DNA of 64,000 nucleotides from Sulfitobacter sp. JL08 (GCF_003352045.1 NZ_CP025815.1:3348001-3412000); one strand, 5' to 3'. Counted from the first letter of the stretch, positions 1 to 9,987 are shown. A program made the numbers and translations. The notes: a model not told the origin generated them from the sequence alone.

Positions 1-294
1 AACATGATCGGAGCCTACCGCCCGGACATGCGCGAAGCGGATGATACCGCGCTGAAGCGCGCCCGGATTTTTGTAGACAGCTATGACACGACAATCGGCC
101 ACATCGGAGAGTTGAAAATCCCGATCGAGGCCGGTGTGATCACGAAATCCGATCTGGTGGCCGACTATTACGACATGGGCGCGTTCAAGCGCACATCAGA
201 AGACGATATCACCCTTTTCAAGAACGGTGGCGGCGCACATCTGGACCTGATGACAAGCCGCTACATTCTGGAAAAATGGATGGCCGCTGCATGA
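1..294 (+). CDS. Ornithine cyclodeaminase / mu-crystallin family protein, C-terminal part
   Basis: This is the 3' end of a gene that begins before the window; the frame is open from base 1. The 97 visible residues match the C-terminus of the ornithine cyclodeaminase/mu-crystallin family: a GAYRPDMREAD segment, a strand-rich FVDSYDTTIGHIGEL stretch, and the late DDITLFKNGGG motif that corresponds to the family's TLFKSxG. Members are NAD(P)-dependent enzymes acting on amino acids such as ornithine, alanine or ketimines; the substrate cannot be told from this fragment. Its stop codon overlaps the next start as ATGA, so the downstream hydrolase is probably co-translated. Confidence 0.75.
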   Translation, partial: NMIGAYRPDMREADDTALKRARIFVDSYDTTIGHIGELKIPIEAGVITKSDLVADYYDMGAFKRTSEDDITLFKNGGGAHLDLMTSRYILEKWMAAA

Positions 295-1229
295 TTTTCT
301 TCTGGGGCGTGCTGCTGATCATTCTGGGGGCACTTGTCGCACTGCCTTTCGCCCGCGAGGAAATGTGCCGCAAAATGGGCCCGGAGGAACGCAAGGCCGC
401 CCCGGGACGCTTTGTTACACTATCCCAAGGTGTCACACATTATGAATGGCTGGGCCCTGTCCGCGGTCCGGTGGCCGTCTGTGTACACGGGCTGACAACA
501 CCGTCCTATGTGTGGCGTGGTATGGGGCGGGGCCTTGCTTTGATGGGGTATCGCGTGTTGATCTACGATCTTTACGGGCGCGGGTATTCGGATCGCCCCC
601 CCGGGCTTCAAACCGGCCAATTCTTCAACACACAACTGGAAGATCTTCTGGAAGATCAGGCGGTCAGCGACGACATTACACTGTTGGGCTATTCCATGGG
701 CGGAGCGATCGTTGCGTCCTTTACCGCCAGTCACCCTGAAAATATCCGGCACCTGATCCTGATTGCCCCTGCTGGCATCGCCATTATTCGGAACAGATTG
801 TACGATTTTTGTGTCCGCACCCGGATCGCGGGCGAATGGCTGATGCTTGCGCTGTTTCCATATTTCCACCGCAAAGGCGTGAACACGGAAAAGAATCTGC
901 CCAGTTCAGTTGAGAATATAACGACCCTTCAAAAGGCGGAATTGAAATATCAGGGCTTTGTACCTGCCGTCCTGAGCAGTCTACGTGGCATTCTGGCCGT
1001 ACCGCTTGAAGACGAACATCGCATCATTCATTCAGCCGGTATTCCGGTTCTGGCAGTGTGGGGCCGCCACGATGATGTCATCCCGCTAAGTGCCGTCGGA
1101 AAACTGACCGAGTGGAGCAGGAACGCCCGTCAGGAAGTGATTGAAGATGCCGGCCATGGCCTGACTTACACCCATACAGATGCTGTTCTGGCCGCGATGA
1201 GCGATGTGTTACGCGAAGGGCTGTCCTGA
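291..1229 (+). CDS. Alpha/beta hydrolase, membrane-anchored N-terminus
   Basis: A 312-residue alpha/beta-hydrolase-fold protein. Residues 1-20 form one hydrophobic segment followed by charged residues, so it is probably anchored in the inner membrane or exported. An oxyanion-type HG motif lies near residue 66, the nucleophile elbow GYSMGG near 133-138 (Ser about 135), an acid candidate in WGRHDD near 262 and the catalytic His in DAGHG near 288. I chose the ATG at 291 because it overlaps the upstream stop as ATGA; an in-frame ATG at 276 is possible. Substrate is unknown: esterase, lipase or haloperoxidase-like activities share this fold. Confidence 0.8.
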   Translation: MIFFWGVLLIILGALVALPFAREEMCRKMGPEERKAAPGRFVTLSQGVTHYEWLGPVRGPVAVCVHGLTTPSYVWRGMGRGLALMGYRVLIYDLYGRGYSDRPPGLQTGQFFNTQLEDLLEDQAVSDDITLLGYSMGGAIVASFTASHPENIRHLILIAPAGIAIIRNRLYDFCVRTRIAGEWLMLALFPYFHRKGVNTEKNLPSSVENITTLQKAELKYQGFVPAVLSSLRGILAVPLEDEHRIIHSAGIPVLAVWGRHDDVIPLSAVGKLTEWSRNARQEVIEDAGHGLTYTHTDAVLAAMSDVLREGLS

Positions 1230-1240
1230 CGGATCAGAAA

Positions 1241-2482
1241 TCAGGCTGACTGAAGGTCGTGAACAGGCTTTTCCCTGATCGGCAGGTGAACGATGGCGCT
1301 GAAGGCGCCGACGCCAACACCGATCCACCAGACAAGTGTGTAATCCCCGTACACGTCATACAATCGTCCGCCCAGCCAGACCCCCAGAAAACTACCGATC
1401 TGGTGGCTGAGAAACACAAACCCATAAAGCGTGCCCATGTACCGAACCCCGTAAATATAGGCGACAAGCCCGGATGTCAGCGGCACCGTGGCCAGCCACA
1501 ACATGCCCATCGTCACTGAAAAAACGATGACTGTCAGTGGCGTGATCGGAAACATGATAAACACAGCCGCAACAATCGTACGCCCAACGTAAATACCGGC
1601 CAGAAGATATTTCTTGGGCAAGCGGCTGCCGGCCCACCCTGCCATAAGAGTTCCCACGATATTGGCCGCACCGATCAACGAAATCGAAATCGCGCCCAGC
1701 GCCGATGTGGTTGTGATCCCCATGGAATACAGCATCCCGCCCGGTTCGATCGGGCCGCAGAGTTCCGTGACAAAGGCAGGGAAATGCGCCGTGATGAATG
1801 CCACCTGATACCCGCAACTGAAGAACCCTACAAAAATCAGGATATAAGACGGATCGCGAAACGCCTGCCCCAGAACCGCACCCATTGATCGCTCAATCTC
1901 GGCCTTGTTCACGGGTTGGGGCGCGCTTAAAAACGGCAAGGTGAACAGTGTCGCAAGGATCAGGCCGGAAAACACGATAAACGTTGTCTGCCATGACATC
2001 AGGCCAAGCAGCCATTCCGCCCCCGGCGGCCCGACGATCTGCCCGAAACTGCCTGCCGCCGCCGCAATCGCAAGCGACATGGAACGGTTTTCATCCGTGG
2101 CCGCCCGCCCGACAACGGCCAGAATAACCCCGAACCCGGTCCCCGCGATACCGAATCCGATCAGCCAGGCATAGATCTGGTGGCCCAGCGGCGATGTGGA
2201 AAAGGCGGTCAGCACCAGACCCAAAGCATAAACCAGCGCCCCGATCACGATGGCGCGTTTGTCACCGATCTTTTCGGCGATCGCACCGAATATCGGCTGC
2301 CCGATACCCCACGCCAGATTCTGGATCGCGATGGCAAGCGAAAACTCGGTGCGCAGCCAACCCAGTTCCGCGGCCACGGGAATCTGGAAAACACCGAATG
2401 TCGCCCTGATGCCGAAACTCACGATGATAATGACGCAGCCGACAATCAGAACCGGATTGAATAACCGTGCACTGGTCTGCAT
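1241..2482 (-). CDS. MFS transporter, 12-TM type
   Basis: A 413-residue major facilitator superfamily permease. The protein is a series of hydrophobic helices with the typical first half (TM1-TM6), a charged central loop (around APQPVNKAEIERSM) and a second half ending in a short cytoplasmic tail. The GDKRAIVIG segment between TM2 and TM3 corresponds to the family's A-motif loop. It resembles the monocarboxylate/oxalate-formate (OFA) type of MFS carriers, but the substrate is inferred only loosely. A good AGGAG lies 8 bases upstream of the ATG. It converges with the hydrolase and is divergent from zapE. Confidence 0.8.
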   Translation of the reverse strand: MQTSARLFNPVLIVGCVIIIVSFGIRATFGVFQIPVAAELGWLRTEFSLAIAIQNLAWGIGQPIFGAIAEKIGDKRAIVIGALVYALGLVLTAFSTSPLGHQIYAWLIGFGIAGTGFGVILAVVGRAATDENRSMSLAIAAAAGSFGQIVGPPGAEWLLGLMSWQTTFIVFSGLILATLFTLPFLSAPQPVNKAEIERSMGAVLGQAFRDPSYILIFVGFFSCGYQVAFITAHFPAFVTELCGPIEPGGMLYSMGITTTSALGAISISLIGAANIVGTLMAGWAGSRLPKKYLLAGIYVGRTIVAAVFIMFPITPLTVIVFSVTMGMLWLATVPLTSGLVAYIYGVRYMGTLYGFVFLSHQIGSFLGVWLGGRLYDVYGDYTLVWWIGVGVGAFSAIVHLPIREKPVHDLQSA

Positions 2483-2638
2483 GTCATGCTCCTGCTCGCT
2501 TTGGGCAGCTTTGTTGTTTGGCGTGCAGCGGTCAAATCAATAAATTTGCCGTTTCACATCAGAAATTCTAATGACTCTCTTTTGCGGCGCGCCGAACACA
2601 CACTTTCCAATTGTCCACCGCCACGTTATCCCGATCTG

Positions 2639-3703
2639 ATGACGCGCGTTCAGGATCATTATGCAGCCAAAATCGCGGACGGCACTTTACACGCCGATCC
2701 AGCGCAAGAGGCCGTGTTGCCCGAATTCGAACGTATGCGCGCCGCGCTGGCCGAACCGGTGCGCAAGAGCCTGTTCAAAAAGGCACCGCCACCGCCAAAA
2801 GGTCTTTATATCTGGGGCGGTGTCGGGCGCGGCAAATCCATGCTGATGGATTTGTTTGTGGAAACTCTGCAAGACGCTGATATCGCCGTGCGGCGGGTCC
2901 ATTTCCATGCCTTCATGCAGGAAATTCACGCTGCTATGCATGTTGCCCGAAAATCCGGCGTGGAAGACGCGATTGCGCCGGTTGCAGCGGATGTTGCAGC
3001 ACAGGTCCGGCTGCTGGCGTTCGATGAGATGCAGATTACCGATATCACCGATGCCATGATCGTCGGGCGCCTGTTCGAGGCGCTGTTCGCGGCAGGGGTT
3101 GTGATTGTCACCACGTCCAACCGCGTGCCGGATGATCTTTACAAGGACGGTCTGAACCGGCAGTTGTTTCTGCCTTTTATCGAGCTTCTGAAAGACAAGA
3201 TGGTGGTATGGGAATTGTCCAGCCCGACCGATTACCGCCAGAACCGTCTGGAAGGGGCGCAGGTCTATTTCACACCGATCAACACCGAAGCCCGTGCCGC
3301 GATCAGCGCCGTGTGGCAGGATCTGACGGGCGGCCCCGCCACCCCCCTGACACTGCACGTCAAAGGCCGCGAGGTTGAAATACCTGCGTTCCGCAATGGC
3401 GTGGCCCGCGCCACGTTTTACGATCTGTGCGGCAAACCATTGGGAGCAGCCGATTATCTGGCGCTGGCGGAAACCGCCAAAGTGCTGGTGCTTGAAGACA
3501 TCCCGCGCCTGTCACGATCCAATTTCAACGAGGCCAAGCGGTTCGTCACATTGATCGATGCATTATACGAGGCCGGAGTGCGGCTGGTGTGCTCCGCGGC
3601 CGCCGAACCGGAATTGCTTTATGTCGAAGGCGAAGGCACGTTTGAATTTGAACGCACAGCCTCTCGGTTGCGCGAAATGCAGGCCGAAGACTGGGGCCGC
3701 TGA
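2639..3703 (+). CDS. zapE: Cell division protein ZapE / AFG1-family ATPase
   Basis: A 354-residue AFG1-like P-loop ATPase. Walker A is GGVGRGKS in the context YIWGGVGRGKSMLMD, and Walker B is LLAFDEMQITD. The family's HFHAFMQEIH segment follows Walker A, and a TTSNRVPDDLY sensor region is present. ZapE in gammaproteobacteria associates with the Z-ring, while mitochondrial AFG1/LACE1 acts in protein quality control; the role here is inferred from family. The frame is open further upstream to 2486, but the ATG at 2639 gives the family-typical N-terminus MTRVQDHYAAKI. In Rhodobacteraceae this gene often lies near mdh/suc genes; those are not seen here. Confidence 0.88.
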   Translation: MTRVQDHYAAKIADGTLHADPAQEAVLPEFERMRAALAEPVRKSLFKKAPPPPKGLYIWGGVGRGKSMLMDLFVETLQDADIAVRRVHFHAFMQEIHAAMHVARKSGVEDAIAPVAADVAAQVRLLAFDEMQITDITDAMIVGRLFEALFAAGVVIVTTSNRVPDDLYKDGLNRQLFLPFIELLKDKMVVWELSSPTDYRQNRLEGAQVYFTPINTEARAAISAVWQDLTGGPATPLTLHVKGREVEIPAFRNGVARATFYDLCGKPLGAADYLALAETAKVLVLEDIPRLSRSNFNEAKRFVTLIDALYEAGVRLVCSAAAEPELLYVEGEGTFEFERTASRLREMQAEDWGR

Positions 3704-3712
3704 AGCGTTGAC

Positions 3713-4987
3713 CTAGCCGTTTTCGCGCAGAACCGAACCCGCCAGATACAATGACCCGCAAATCACCACGCGCGCCTCGGGATCCTGCTGCGCGATCTGG
3801 GTCAGCGCGTCTTTGACAGACATCGCGGTTTTCGCCGTCATGCCGACCCGAGTTGCCACCTCTGCCGTATCTTTAGCATCCAGTGTATTCGCCTCACCCG
3901 GGATGGAAACCGCAATCAGGGTTTCAGCCTGTGCCGCCATGGGGCGCAAATAACCTGCTATGTCCTTGGTGTTCAGCATCCCGCAAATCAGGTAAGTCGG
4001 ACGTGGCGGCAAGCCTGACAGCAGATCGGCAATGGCATGACCGGCGGCGGGATTGTGACCGCCATCAAGCCAAAGCTCGGCATTGGGTGCGACACGCGAA
4101 AGCGGGCCATCCGTCAGGCGCTGCATCCGCGCCGGCCAATATGCGTTGGTCACAGCTGCCTCGCAGGCGGCATCGCCCAGATCAAGATGGCGCAACGCCG
4201 CCAGCGCAGCACCCGCGTTTTCGATCTGGTGCTTGCCCAGAAGATTGGGCAGCGGCAAATCACGCAGGCCCGTTTCATCCTGATAGATCAATCTGTCCCT
4301 TTCGCGCGCGACATGCCAGTGCTGGCCGTAAACCAGAAGCGGTGCCCCCTTGCGCGCGGCGACATCCTCGATCACGCCAAGCGCGTCTTCCGTTTGCGGC
4401 CCGACAACACACGGCACTCCGCGTTTGATGATCCCGGCCTTTTCAAAGGCGATTTTGGCAATCGTATCGCCCAGATACTGTTCGTGATCCATCGAAACCG
4501 GTGTGATGATGGTAAGTGCCGGATTTGCAATCACGTTGGTGGCATCCAGCCGCCCGCCCAATCCAACCTCAAGCAGGGTATAATCAGCTGGAACACGCGA
4601 AAATGCCAGCAAGGCGGCACAGGTTGTGATTTCGAAATAGGTAATCATTTCGCCGTTGTTGGCGGCGTAACATTCATCCAGCGCAACCGTCAGATCAGGC
4701 TCGGAAATCAGATTGCCTGCCAGCCTGATGCGTTCGTGGAACCGGGCCAGATGCGGCGAGGTATAAACATGCGCCGACAGACCCGCGCCTTCCATACCGG
4801 CGCGAATCATGGCCAGCGTGGAGCCTTTGCCATTGGTCCCCGCCACATGAATGACAGGTGGCAGTTTTTCCTGCGGATTATCCAGCGCGACAAGCAGGCG
4901 CCACATGCGATCCAGCGTCAAATCCATGATTTTTGGGTGAAGCGCCATCATCCGTTGCAGGATGATGTCCGAACTGTCAGCGTTCAT
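3713..4987 (-). CDS. folC: Bifunctional folylpolyglutamate synthase / dihydrofolate synthase
   Basis: A 424-residue Mur-ligase-family enzyme that adds glutamate to dihydropteroate and to folates in the cytoplasm. The ATP-binding loop GTNGKGST lies near residue 50, followed by [15 protein letters not shown] and the metal-binding [10 protein letters not shown] motif. The late DGGHNPAAG motif marks the C-terminal domain. It is translationally coupled to accD, whose stop overlaps its ATG by four bases. The accD-folC order is typical of many alphaproteobacteria, where the pair often follows trpFBA; no trp genes occur here. Confidence 0.93.
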   Translation of the reverse strand: MNADSSDIILQRMMALHPKIMDLTLDRMWRLLVALDNPQEKLPPVIHVAGTNGKGSTLAMIRAGMEGAGLSAHVYTSPHLARFHERIRLAGNLISEPDLTVALDECYAANNGEMITYFEITTCAALLAFSRVPADYTLLEVGLGGRLDATNVIANPALTIITPVSMDHEQYLGDTIAKIAFEKAGIIKRGVPCVVGPQTEDALGVIEDVAARKGAPLLVYGQHWHVARERDRLIYQDETGLRDLPLPNLLGKHQIENAGAALAALRHLDLGDAACEAAVTNAYWPARMQRLTDGPLSRVAPNAELWLDGGHNPAAGHAIADLLSGLPPRPTYLICGMLNTKDIAGYLRPMAAQAETLIAVSIPGEANTLDAKDTAEVATRVGMTAKTAMSVKDALTQIAQQDPEARVVICGSLYLAGSVLRENG

Positions 4988-5934
4988 TTCGCTTTGTCAG
5001 CCTTGGGTTTTTCTGGCGCATCCTTGCCCTTGCTATCCGGCGCATCAGGCGCATCCGGCGCGGGCAGATCACCTTTGATTGCCGGTGTCAGCCCCAAAAG
5101 CATGCGGGTGATCGTGATCAGTTCTTCGCGCAGTTCGGTGCGCGATGTCACGCGATCCAGCATGCCGTGATCCAGCAGATATTCCGCGCGCTGGAACCCG
5201 TCAGGCAGTTTTTCACGAATGGTCTGTTCAATCACGCGTGGCCCGGCAAAGCAGATCAACGCGTTGGGTTCAGCGATATGCACGTCGCCCAGCATCGCAT
5301 AAGACGCGGTCACACCCCCGGTAGTGGGATGGGTCAGCACCACGATATAGGGCAATCCCGCCTCTTTCAGCATCTGCACTGCAACTGTCGTACGCGGCAT
5401 CTGCATCAGGGACAGGATACCTTCCTGCATACGCGCGCCGCCTGCCGCAGAAAACAGGATCAGGGGACGTTTCAGTTTCACCGCCTGTTCGGCAGCCGCA
5501 ATGATGGCATTGCCCACATACATACCCATAGAGCCCGCCATAAAGGAAAAATCCTGCGCCGCAGCCACAATCGGGGTCCGGCCGATTTCTCCGGATGCAA
5601 CAAGCATCGCTTCTTTTTCACCGGTCGCCTTTTGCGCCGCCTTCATCCGGTCCGGATATTTTTTCTGATCACGAAACTGCAGCGGGTCAACCTTGGGCGC
5701 CGGCACAGAGACTTCGCTGTAAATGCCGCCATCGAACAATCTGTCAAAACGGTCCCGCGGCGAAATCGCCATGTGGTGGCCGCAATTGGTGCAGACATTC
5801 AGATTGTCGGACAATTCCCGATGAAACAGCATCGATCCGCATTCATCGCATTTATGCCAAAGGTTTTCGGGCGTTTCGCGCCGCGAAAAAATCGAATTGA
5901 TCCGTGGCCGGACGTAGTTTGTAATCCAGTTCAT
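4984..5934 (-). CDS. accD: Acetyl-CoA carboxylase carboxyltransferase subunit beta
   Basis: A 316-residue AccD, the zinc-ribbon subunit of the carboxyltransferase that transfers CO2 from biotin to acetyl-CoA in the first step of fatty acid synthesis. The N-terminal zinc ribbon is visible as CDEC and CTNC pairs around residues 29-53. The crotonase-like core contains [12 protein letters not shown] and [17 protein letters not shown]. The C-terminal 30 residues are a low-complexity tail with repeated DAP units and lysines, beyond the conserved core. The gene overlaps folC by four bases, and its partner accA is not in the window. Confidence 0.94.
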   Translation of the reverse strand: MNWITNYVRPRINSIFSRRETPENLWHKCDECGSMLFHRELSDNLNVCTNCGHHMAISPRDRFDRLFDGGIYSEVSVPAPKVDPLQFRDQKKYPDRMKAAQKATGEKEAMLVASGEIGRTPIVAAAQDFSFMAGSMGMYVGNAIIAAAEQAVKLKRPLILFSAAGGARMQEGILSLMQMPRTTVAVQMLKEAGLPYIVVLTHPTTGGVTASYAMLGDVHIAEPNALICFAGPRVIEQTIREKLPDGFQRAEYLLDHGMLDRVTSRTELREELITITRMLLGLTPAIKGDLPAPDAPDAPDSKGKDAPEKPKADKAK

Positions 5935-5994
5935 TTCTCTGCCTTGTCTGGCCTGTGTCGGAATTCAGATAAGGCCCTGCGCCAATAAATGCAA

Positions 5995-6900
5995 TCAGCG
6001 CCGCAAAGCCAGTCGTGCTGCAAGCCACGACACGATCATAATCGCAAAATCAACCGGGAGCCAAACCCGCAATGCCGCCTCGTCCGCCATAGAAAACGGA
6101 ACGGTATAAAGCGAAAGCCCCGACAGGGTGTCCGGCAGGGACGTAAACAGCAACGCCGATACATTGGTGACAAAATGCACCGCGATGGCCGGACCCAATG
6201 TGCCTGATCTGGCCGTCAGGTCTGCCATCAGCAGCCCGAAACACGCCGCCCAAAGCGCAATAAGCCCTGCATTCGCACCTGTTTCGGCTGGAACATAGTG
6301 GGCCAGCCCGAACAGGGCAGATGGCAAAACCATCCATATCCACGGGCTTTTGAACCGTGCGGCCAGTTGCTGCTGTACATATCCGCGAAACAGGATTTCT
6401 TCGGCACTGGTCTGGATCAGCACCACAGCCAGAGAAAGTGGAAGCAGTGCAACCCATGTTCCAACGGGCAGGTTTGGCACCAAAGGCTGGTCCATGCCCC
6501 AGGGTGGCAAGATCAGGATAACAGCATTCAGGATTACCAGCGCCTTCAGCACCGCCCAGAAATCAGCATGTGCGATCCGCCACGGGCCAATCAGGCCCGA
6601 AGGCGCACGTCCGTGCATGACAAAGGCAGCAGCGCAGACACCTGCCGTCATGAACCCGAAGCTTGCGAGCGACACCAGCGCCGTCAGCGGCGTCGTTGCG
6701 GTTTGCATCCCTTCCAGAAAATCACCCATTTTTTCAGGCGGCATCGCGGTTTCGACACCTGTCAGAAACAAGATGTTCAAACCCGTCATGACGAAGGCGC
6801 CCAGCGCAAGCCCCAAGACCAGCCGCCAAAGCTCTGACTGGGCTCGCGCCGGCGCAACCAGCCATTCATGGCGCGCGTATGATAACTGCAAGATGTTCAT
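5995..6900 (-). CDS. CPBP family intramembrane glutamic endopeptidase
   Basis: A 301-residue polytopic membrane protein with about eight hydrophobic segments. The CPBP (CAAX protease/bacteriocin-processing) signature is clear: SAEEILFRGYVQ supplies the EExxxR motif, and FGLAHY supplies the first conserved His. A second His is expected in the AIAVHFVTN segment and is present. Family members cleave within membranes or protect against bacteriocins; no substrate can be assigned. The start lies 12 bases downstream of the stop of the large ABC-like gene, so the two are probably one transcript and may act together. Confidence 0.85.
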   Translation of the reverse strand: MNILQLSYARHEWLVAPARAQSELWRLVLGLALGAFVMTGLNILFLTGVETAMPPEKMGDFLEGMQTATTPLTALVSLASFGFMTAGVCAAAFVMHGRAPSGLIGPWRIAHADFWAVLKALVILNAVILILPPWGMDQPLVPNLPVGTWVALLPLSLAVVLIQTSAEEILFRGYVQQQLAARFKSPWIWMVLPSALFGLAHYVPAETGANAGLIALWAACFGLLMADLTARSGTLGPAIAVHFVTNVSALLFTSLPDTLSGLSLYTVPFSMADEAALRVWLPVDFAIMIVSWLAARLALRR

Positions 6901-6912
6901 CGGTGCCTTGGT

Positions 6913-9900
6913 TTACCGCGCCTCTGTTCGTTCGGCCTCGTCTTCGGGGCTGATGCCCGCATGGCGCAACCGTTCCGCTGCGCCATTCAAATGTCCTGCA
7001 ACTGTCTGTAGCAGGTTCATCGCCACCGCCGGGTCACTTTCGATGACTGCGCGGTATTCCTGTGCGCCGATACGCAGGAACCTCGCATCTGTCACTGCGA
7101 TCAGGTCAAGGGTACGCGGCTCGTTCAGTACGATCGCCAGATCGCCGATCACGCGCCCCGGCAGAACCGTTGAAATCGGCCTTTTGCTGCCATCGCTTTC
7201 GGGCCAGTGCAATTCCGCTGTACCCGACAAACACAGATACGCGGCGTCTGCCCTTTGTCCGACCGAAAAAATACGCTGTCCCGCCTTGGCCTCGTACCAT
7301 TGCGCACTGAACGCCAACAGGCGTTGGTTTTTTCGATCCAGACGGGAAAACAGTTCGGTATTGGCGATGATGCGCTGTTTGCGTTGCAAATCATCTGAAC
7401 CGGCAAGAGTGTCAAAACTTGAATCATGGTCCGAAACCGTCCCGATCCGCCCGTTCTTTATCTCGACGAAAATATCGTAGCTGTCGGGGTTTCTGAATTC
7501 CGCTTCCATGAAAATCTGTGTTGTATCGGGCAGCAGTTCGCGCAACTTTTCGCGGGTGGTAACGCGGCTTTTGTCATCGTGGCTGGCCAGCGCGCGATCC
7601 AAGATCAGGATGTCCGGGCGTTTAATGCCGGCGCGACTGAACGCGGCGCGTTCCTGAATGACCTTGGGCAGATTGGCGCCGCCCAGACCCGTTTCCAGAT
7701 CATAGATCGTTTCAGACACTTTGCGCTTCAGTCCGTTTTCCAGAAGGACGGTGGCGACAACATCTTCGATTTCTTCCGCATAGGCCCCTGCAACGCGCGA
7801 TATCCGCCCGTAAAGCGCGTTTTCCATCAACGTCAGGCGCGGCAGGTATGTATCGGGTGAAATCTCGACAAAAATATCCTGAACCTGTTCGCGCAGGGCG
7901 GCGGCGCGTGTCTTGCGAATTTCGACAATCTTGCGCTTGTAGCGATCCGGAAAACTTGGGCCGATCTGTTCCGCGGTCAACGCGAAAGGAACCGTCAGCA
8001 TAAGCGCGTTTTCTTCTGCGGTCAGGCTTTCTGCCCCCTGCGTGCGGCGCTTTTCGGCAATCTGGATCAGTGTTTCGTACAGGTCTTCCTCGATCCCCAG
8101 CATCCGGAACAGGGGGTGATCGGTGCCGTCCCTGCCAAAGGTCTGATCCAGAGTGTCGATCACAGCCTGAGAAATCGCGATGCCGTCGTTTGCAAGCCCC
8201 TGTTCATCCACAAGCGTCATGAATTTGGTGTTCGCAGCAAGCCCGGTCTGGCTGATATCCTGCAACGGGGACGCAAACATAAGATTGCCCCCAAGCGGGA
8301 TCGACGGATTAAAACTGTCGGGATCGAAATGGTAAACGTATTGATCCAGATCGGCCTCTTTCAACCGCTCAGCCACGACGGGCCGCAGATCTACCACCGC
8401 CTTTGCCAGATCGGGATGTCGTTCGGGATCAAATGTGGACCGCACGCTACGACGGAACATGCCATCGTCCAGCCCCATCGTTTCAACCAGTTTGAACCAC
8501 CACGCACCGATTTCGTCCGGGCTGGACAGGCCTGCAAGGGAAGGATCAAGCCAGTCGGCCTCGAACGGGTCAACGCTGTTGCCTGTACGCTTTGCCTCGG
8601 ATTCCTTCTTTTCATCCGCGAAGGCAAAGCCATGCGGCATCACGTTCAGGGGCATCAGCAGGTTTTCCCCCAATGTGCCATCGAACAAATAGGGCTGAGA
8701 ATGGGCATAACCGATCCGCGCCGCAATCACGGCCTGATGAAATTCGTTCAGGTCCTGATCGCCGATCATCACTTTGCCGCGCGATGGAATCACTTCGCGC
8801 GTCAGCAATTCGGCAAAAGCCGTTCGTTCGACCTGGCTTGACGATTTGACGGCCACGCGGGCATGCGCGGGAATATCCAGATTGATATCTTCCAGCACCG
8901 GGTTCCCGTCCCCGTCTCGCACCGTAACATCCTTGAGAGAGATCGCACCGGAGAGCCGCGGAATTTCGTCCGGACGGCCAACAAAAAGCGATTCATCAAT
9001 CATGCCCTTGGGAGCAAACCGTTCTGCAATCAACAGCCAGCGCAGGGACATGTCCTGCACCTGATTGTAATACAACAACAGCTCGCGCCAGGGTGCGGAC
9101 AGATCCTTGTAAGCCGCCAAAGCCGCAACAAGGGCGCCCACCGTGATTTCACCCTTGATCACAAGGTACCCACCGACAGAAAAGAAAAAGAACGGCGTCA
9201 ACTGCGTGATGAAGTTGTTCAGAAACTTCATAAAGAATTTTTTCTGATAGATCTGAAACCGGATATCGAACAGACGGCCCAACCTGTCCGTAAATCCGGC
9301 CAGACGGTATCGCCAGCCGCCGTTGATCCGCAAATCACCGATGCCGGCCGCGCTTTCCCCGATTTCGGACGCCAGATGCCGCACTTCTCCGATGCGCGCC
9401 TTGTTCAACTGGTTGATCTGGCGTTGCAGCATCGGAATAAGCCATGCCTGCAAGGGGATCAGGGCAACAGAGGCCAACCCGAACCAGAAACTTTGGACAA
9501 AAAGGAAAAACAGAATCGTCAGCATCTGGCCCGCCTGAAACACCGGTTGCGCCACCGCATCCCCCATCAGCCCGCCCATCGGTTCGGCTTCGGATGTGAT
9601 CATGGACACTAGTTCGCCTTGGGATGTGCGCCGGAAATACGGCCGGGGAAAGCGCAGGATTCGGCTGATCAATTGATAGCGGAACCGGCGCAACAGGCGT
9701 TCGGACAAGACGCCTTTCATCGTGTTCAATCGCATTTTCAGCAATCCGTGCGCCAGAACCGCCGCAAGAAACGCAAAACACAAAAGCAGCAGAAACTCGA
9801 CCTGGGTCAGTTCCACGCCGTATGCATCAAAGGTGCTGAACGTGGCACCGATCGCATCGTTGATGATCCGCTTGGGTAATTCCAGGGTCGCGTAAAGAAA

Positions 9901-9987
9901 CGGAAAGGTCAGCAGCGTTACTAGCAAAAGAATGATCTGGTCACGTTTGGAATACTTCCAGATAAACGCGAACAAGGTACGATCCAT
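6913..9987 (-). CDS. ABC-exporter-like protein with degenerate ATPase motifs and C-terminal cyclic-nucleotide-binding domain
   Basis: A 1024-residue protein. Residues about 1-320 are a type-1 ABC exporter membrane domain. A nucleotide-binding-domain-like region starts near 345, is interrupted by roughly 250 residues (about 450-700), and resumes to about 860; a cNMP-binding/Crp-like domain occupies about 880-1000 (VLPGRVIGDLAIV matches its cyclic-nucleotide cassette). The ATPase motifs look lost: the Walker A position reads RVAVKSSSQVERTAFAELL with no GxxGxGKS, the signature reads LPKVIQERAAFSRA instead of LSGGQ, Walker B is DILILDRAL with Arg replacing the catalytic Glu, and the H-loop His is absent (IFMEAEFRN). 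The Q-loop region is recognisable. A non-hydrolysing transporter-like scaffold or regulator is possible. It precedes the CPBP protease gene by 12 bases. Confidence 0.82.
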   Translation of the reverse strand: MDRTLFAFIWKYSKRDQIILLLVTLLTFPFLYATLELPKRIINDAIGATFSTFDAYGVELTQVEFLLLLCFAFLAAVLAHGLLKMRLNTMKGVLSERLLRRFRYQLISRILRFPRPYFRRTSQGELVSMITSEAEPMGGLMGDAVAQPVFQAGQMLTILFFLFVQSFWFGLASVALIPLQAWLIPMLQRQINQLNKARIGEVRHLASEIGESAAGIGDLRINGGWRYRLAGFTDRLGRLFDIRFQIYQKKFFMKFLNNFITQLTPFFFFSVGGYLVIKGEITVGALVAALAAYKDLSAPWRELLLYYNQVQDMSLRWLLIAERFAPKGMIDESLFVGRPDEIPRLSGAISLKDVTVRDGDGNPVLEDINLDIPAHARVAVKSSSQVERTAFAELLTREVIPSRGKVMIGDQDLNEFHQAVIAARIGYAHSQPYLFDGTLGENLLMPLNVMPHGFAFADEKKESEAKRTGNSVDPFEADWLDPSLAGLSSPDEIGAWWFKLVETMGLDDGMFRRSVRSTFDPERHPDLAKAVVDLRPVVAERLKEADLDQYVYHFDPDSFNPSIPLGGNLMFASPLQDISQTGLAANTKFMTLVDEQGLANDGIAISQAVIDTLDQTFGRDGTDHPLFRMLGIEEDLYETLIQIAEKRRTQGAESLTAEENALMLTVPFALTAEQIGPSFPDRYKRKIVEIRKTRAAALREQVQDIFVEISPDTYLPRLTLMENALYGRISRVAGAYAEEIEDVVATVLLENGLKRKVSETIYDLETGLGGANLPKVIQERAAFSRAGIKRPDILILDRALASHDDKSRVTTREKLRELLPDTTQIFMEAEFRNPDSYDIFVEIKNGRIGTVSDHDSSFDTLAGSDDLQRKQRIIANTELFSRLDRKNQRLLAFSAQWYEAKAGQRIFSVGQRADAAYLCLSGTAELHWPESDGSKRPISTVLPGRVIGDLAIVLNEPRTLDLIAVTDARFLRIGAQEYRAVIESDPAVAMNLLQTVAGHLNGAAERLRHAGISPEDEAERTEAR

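Noticed and set aside
4037-5988. Long plus-strand open frames opposite folC and accD
   Set aside because: They are the complement of clearly identified genes, with Gln/Arg/His-rich composition and no domain.
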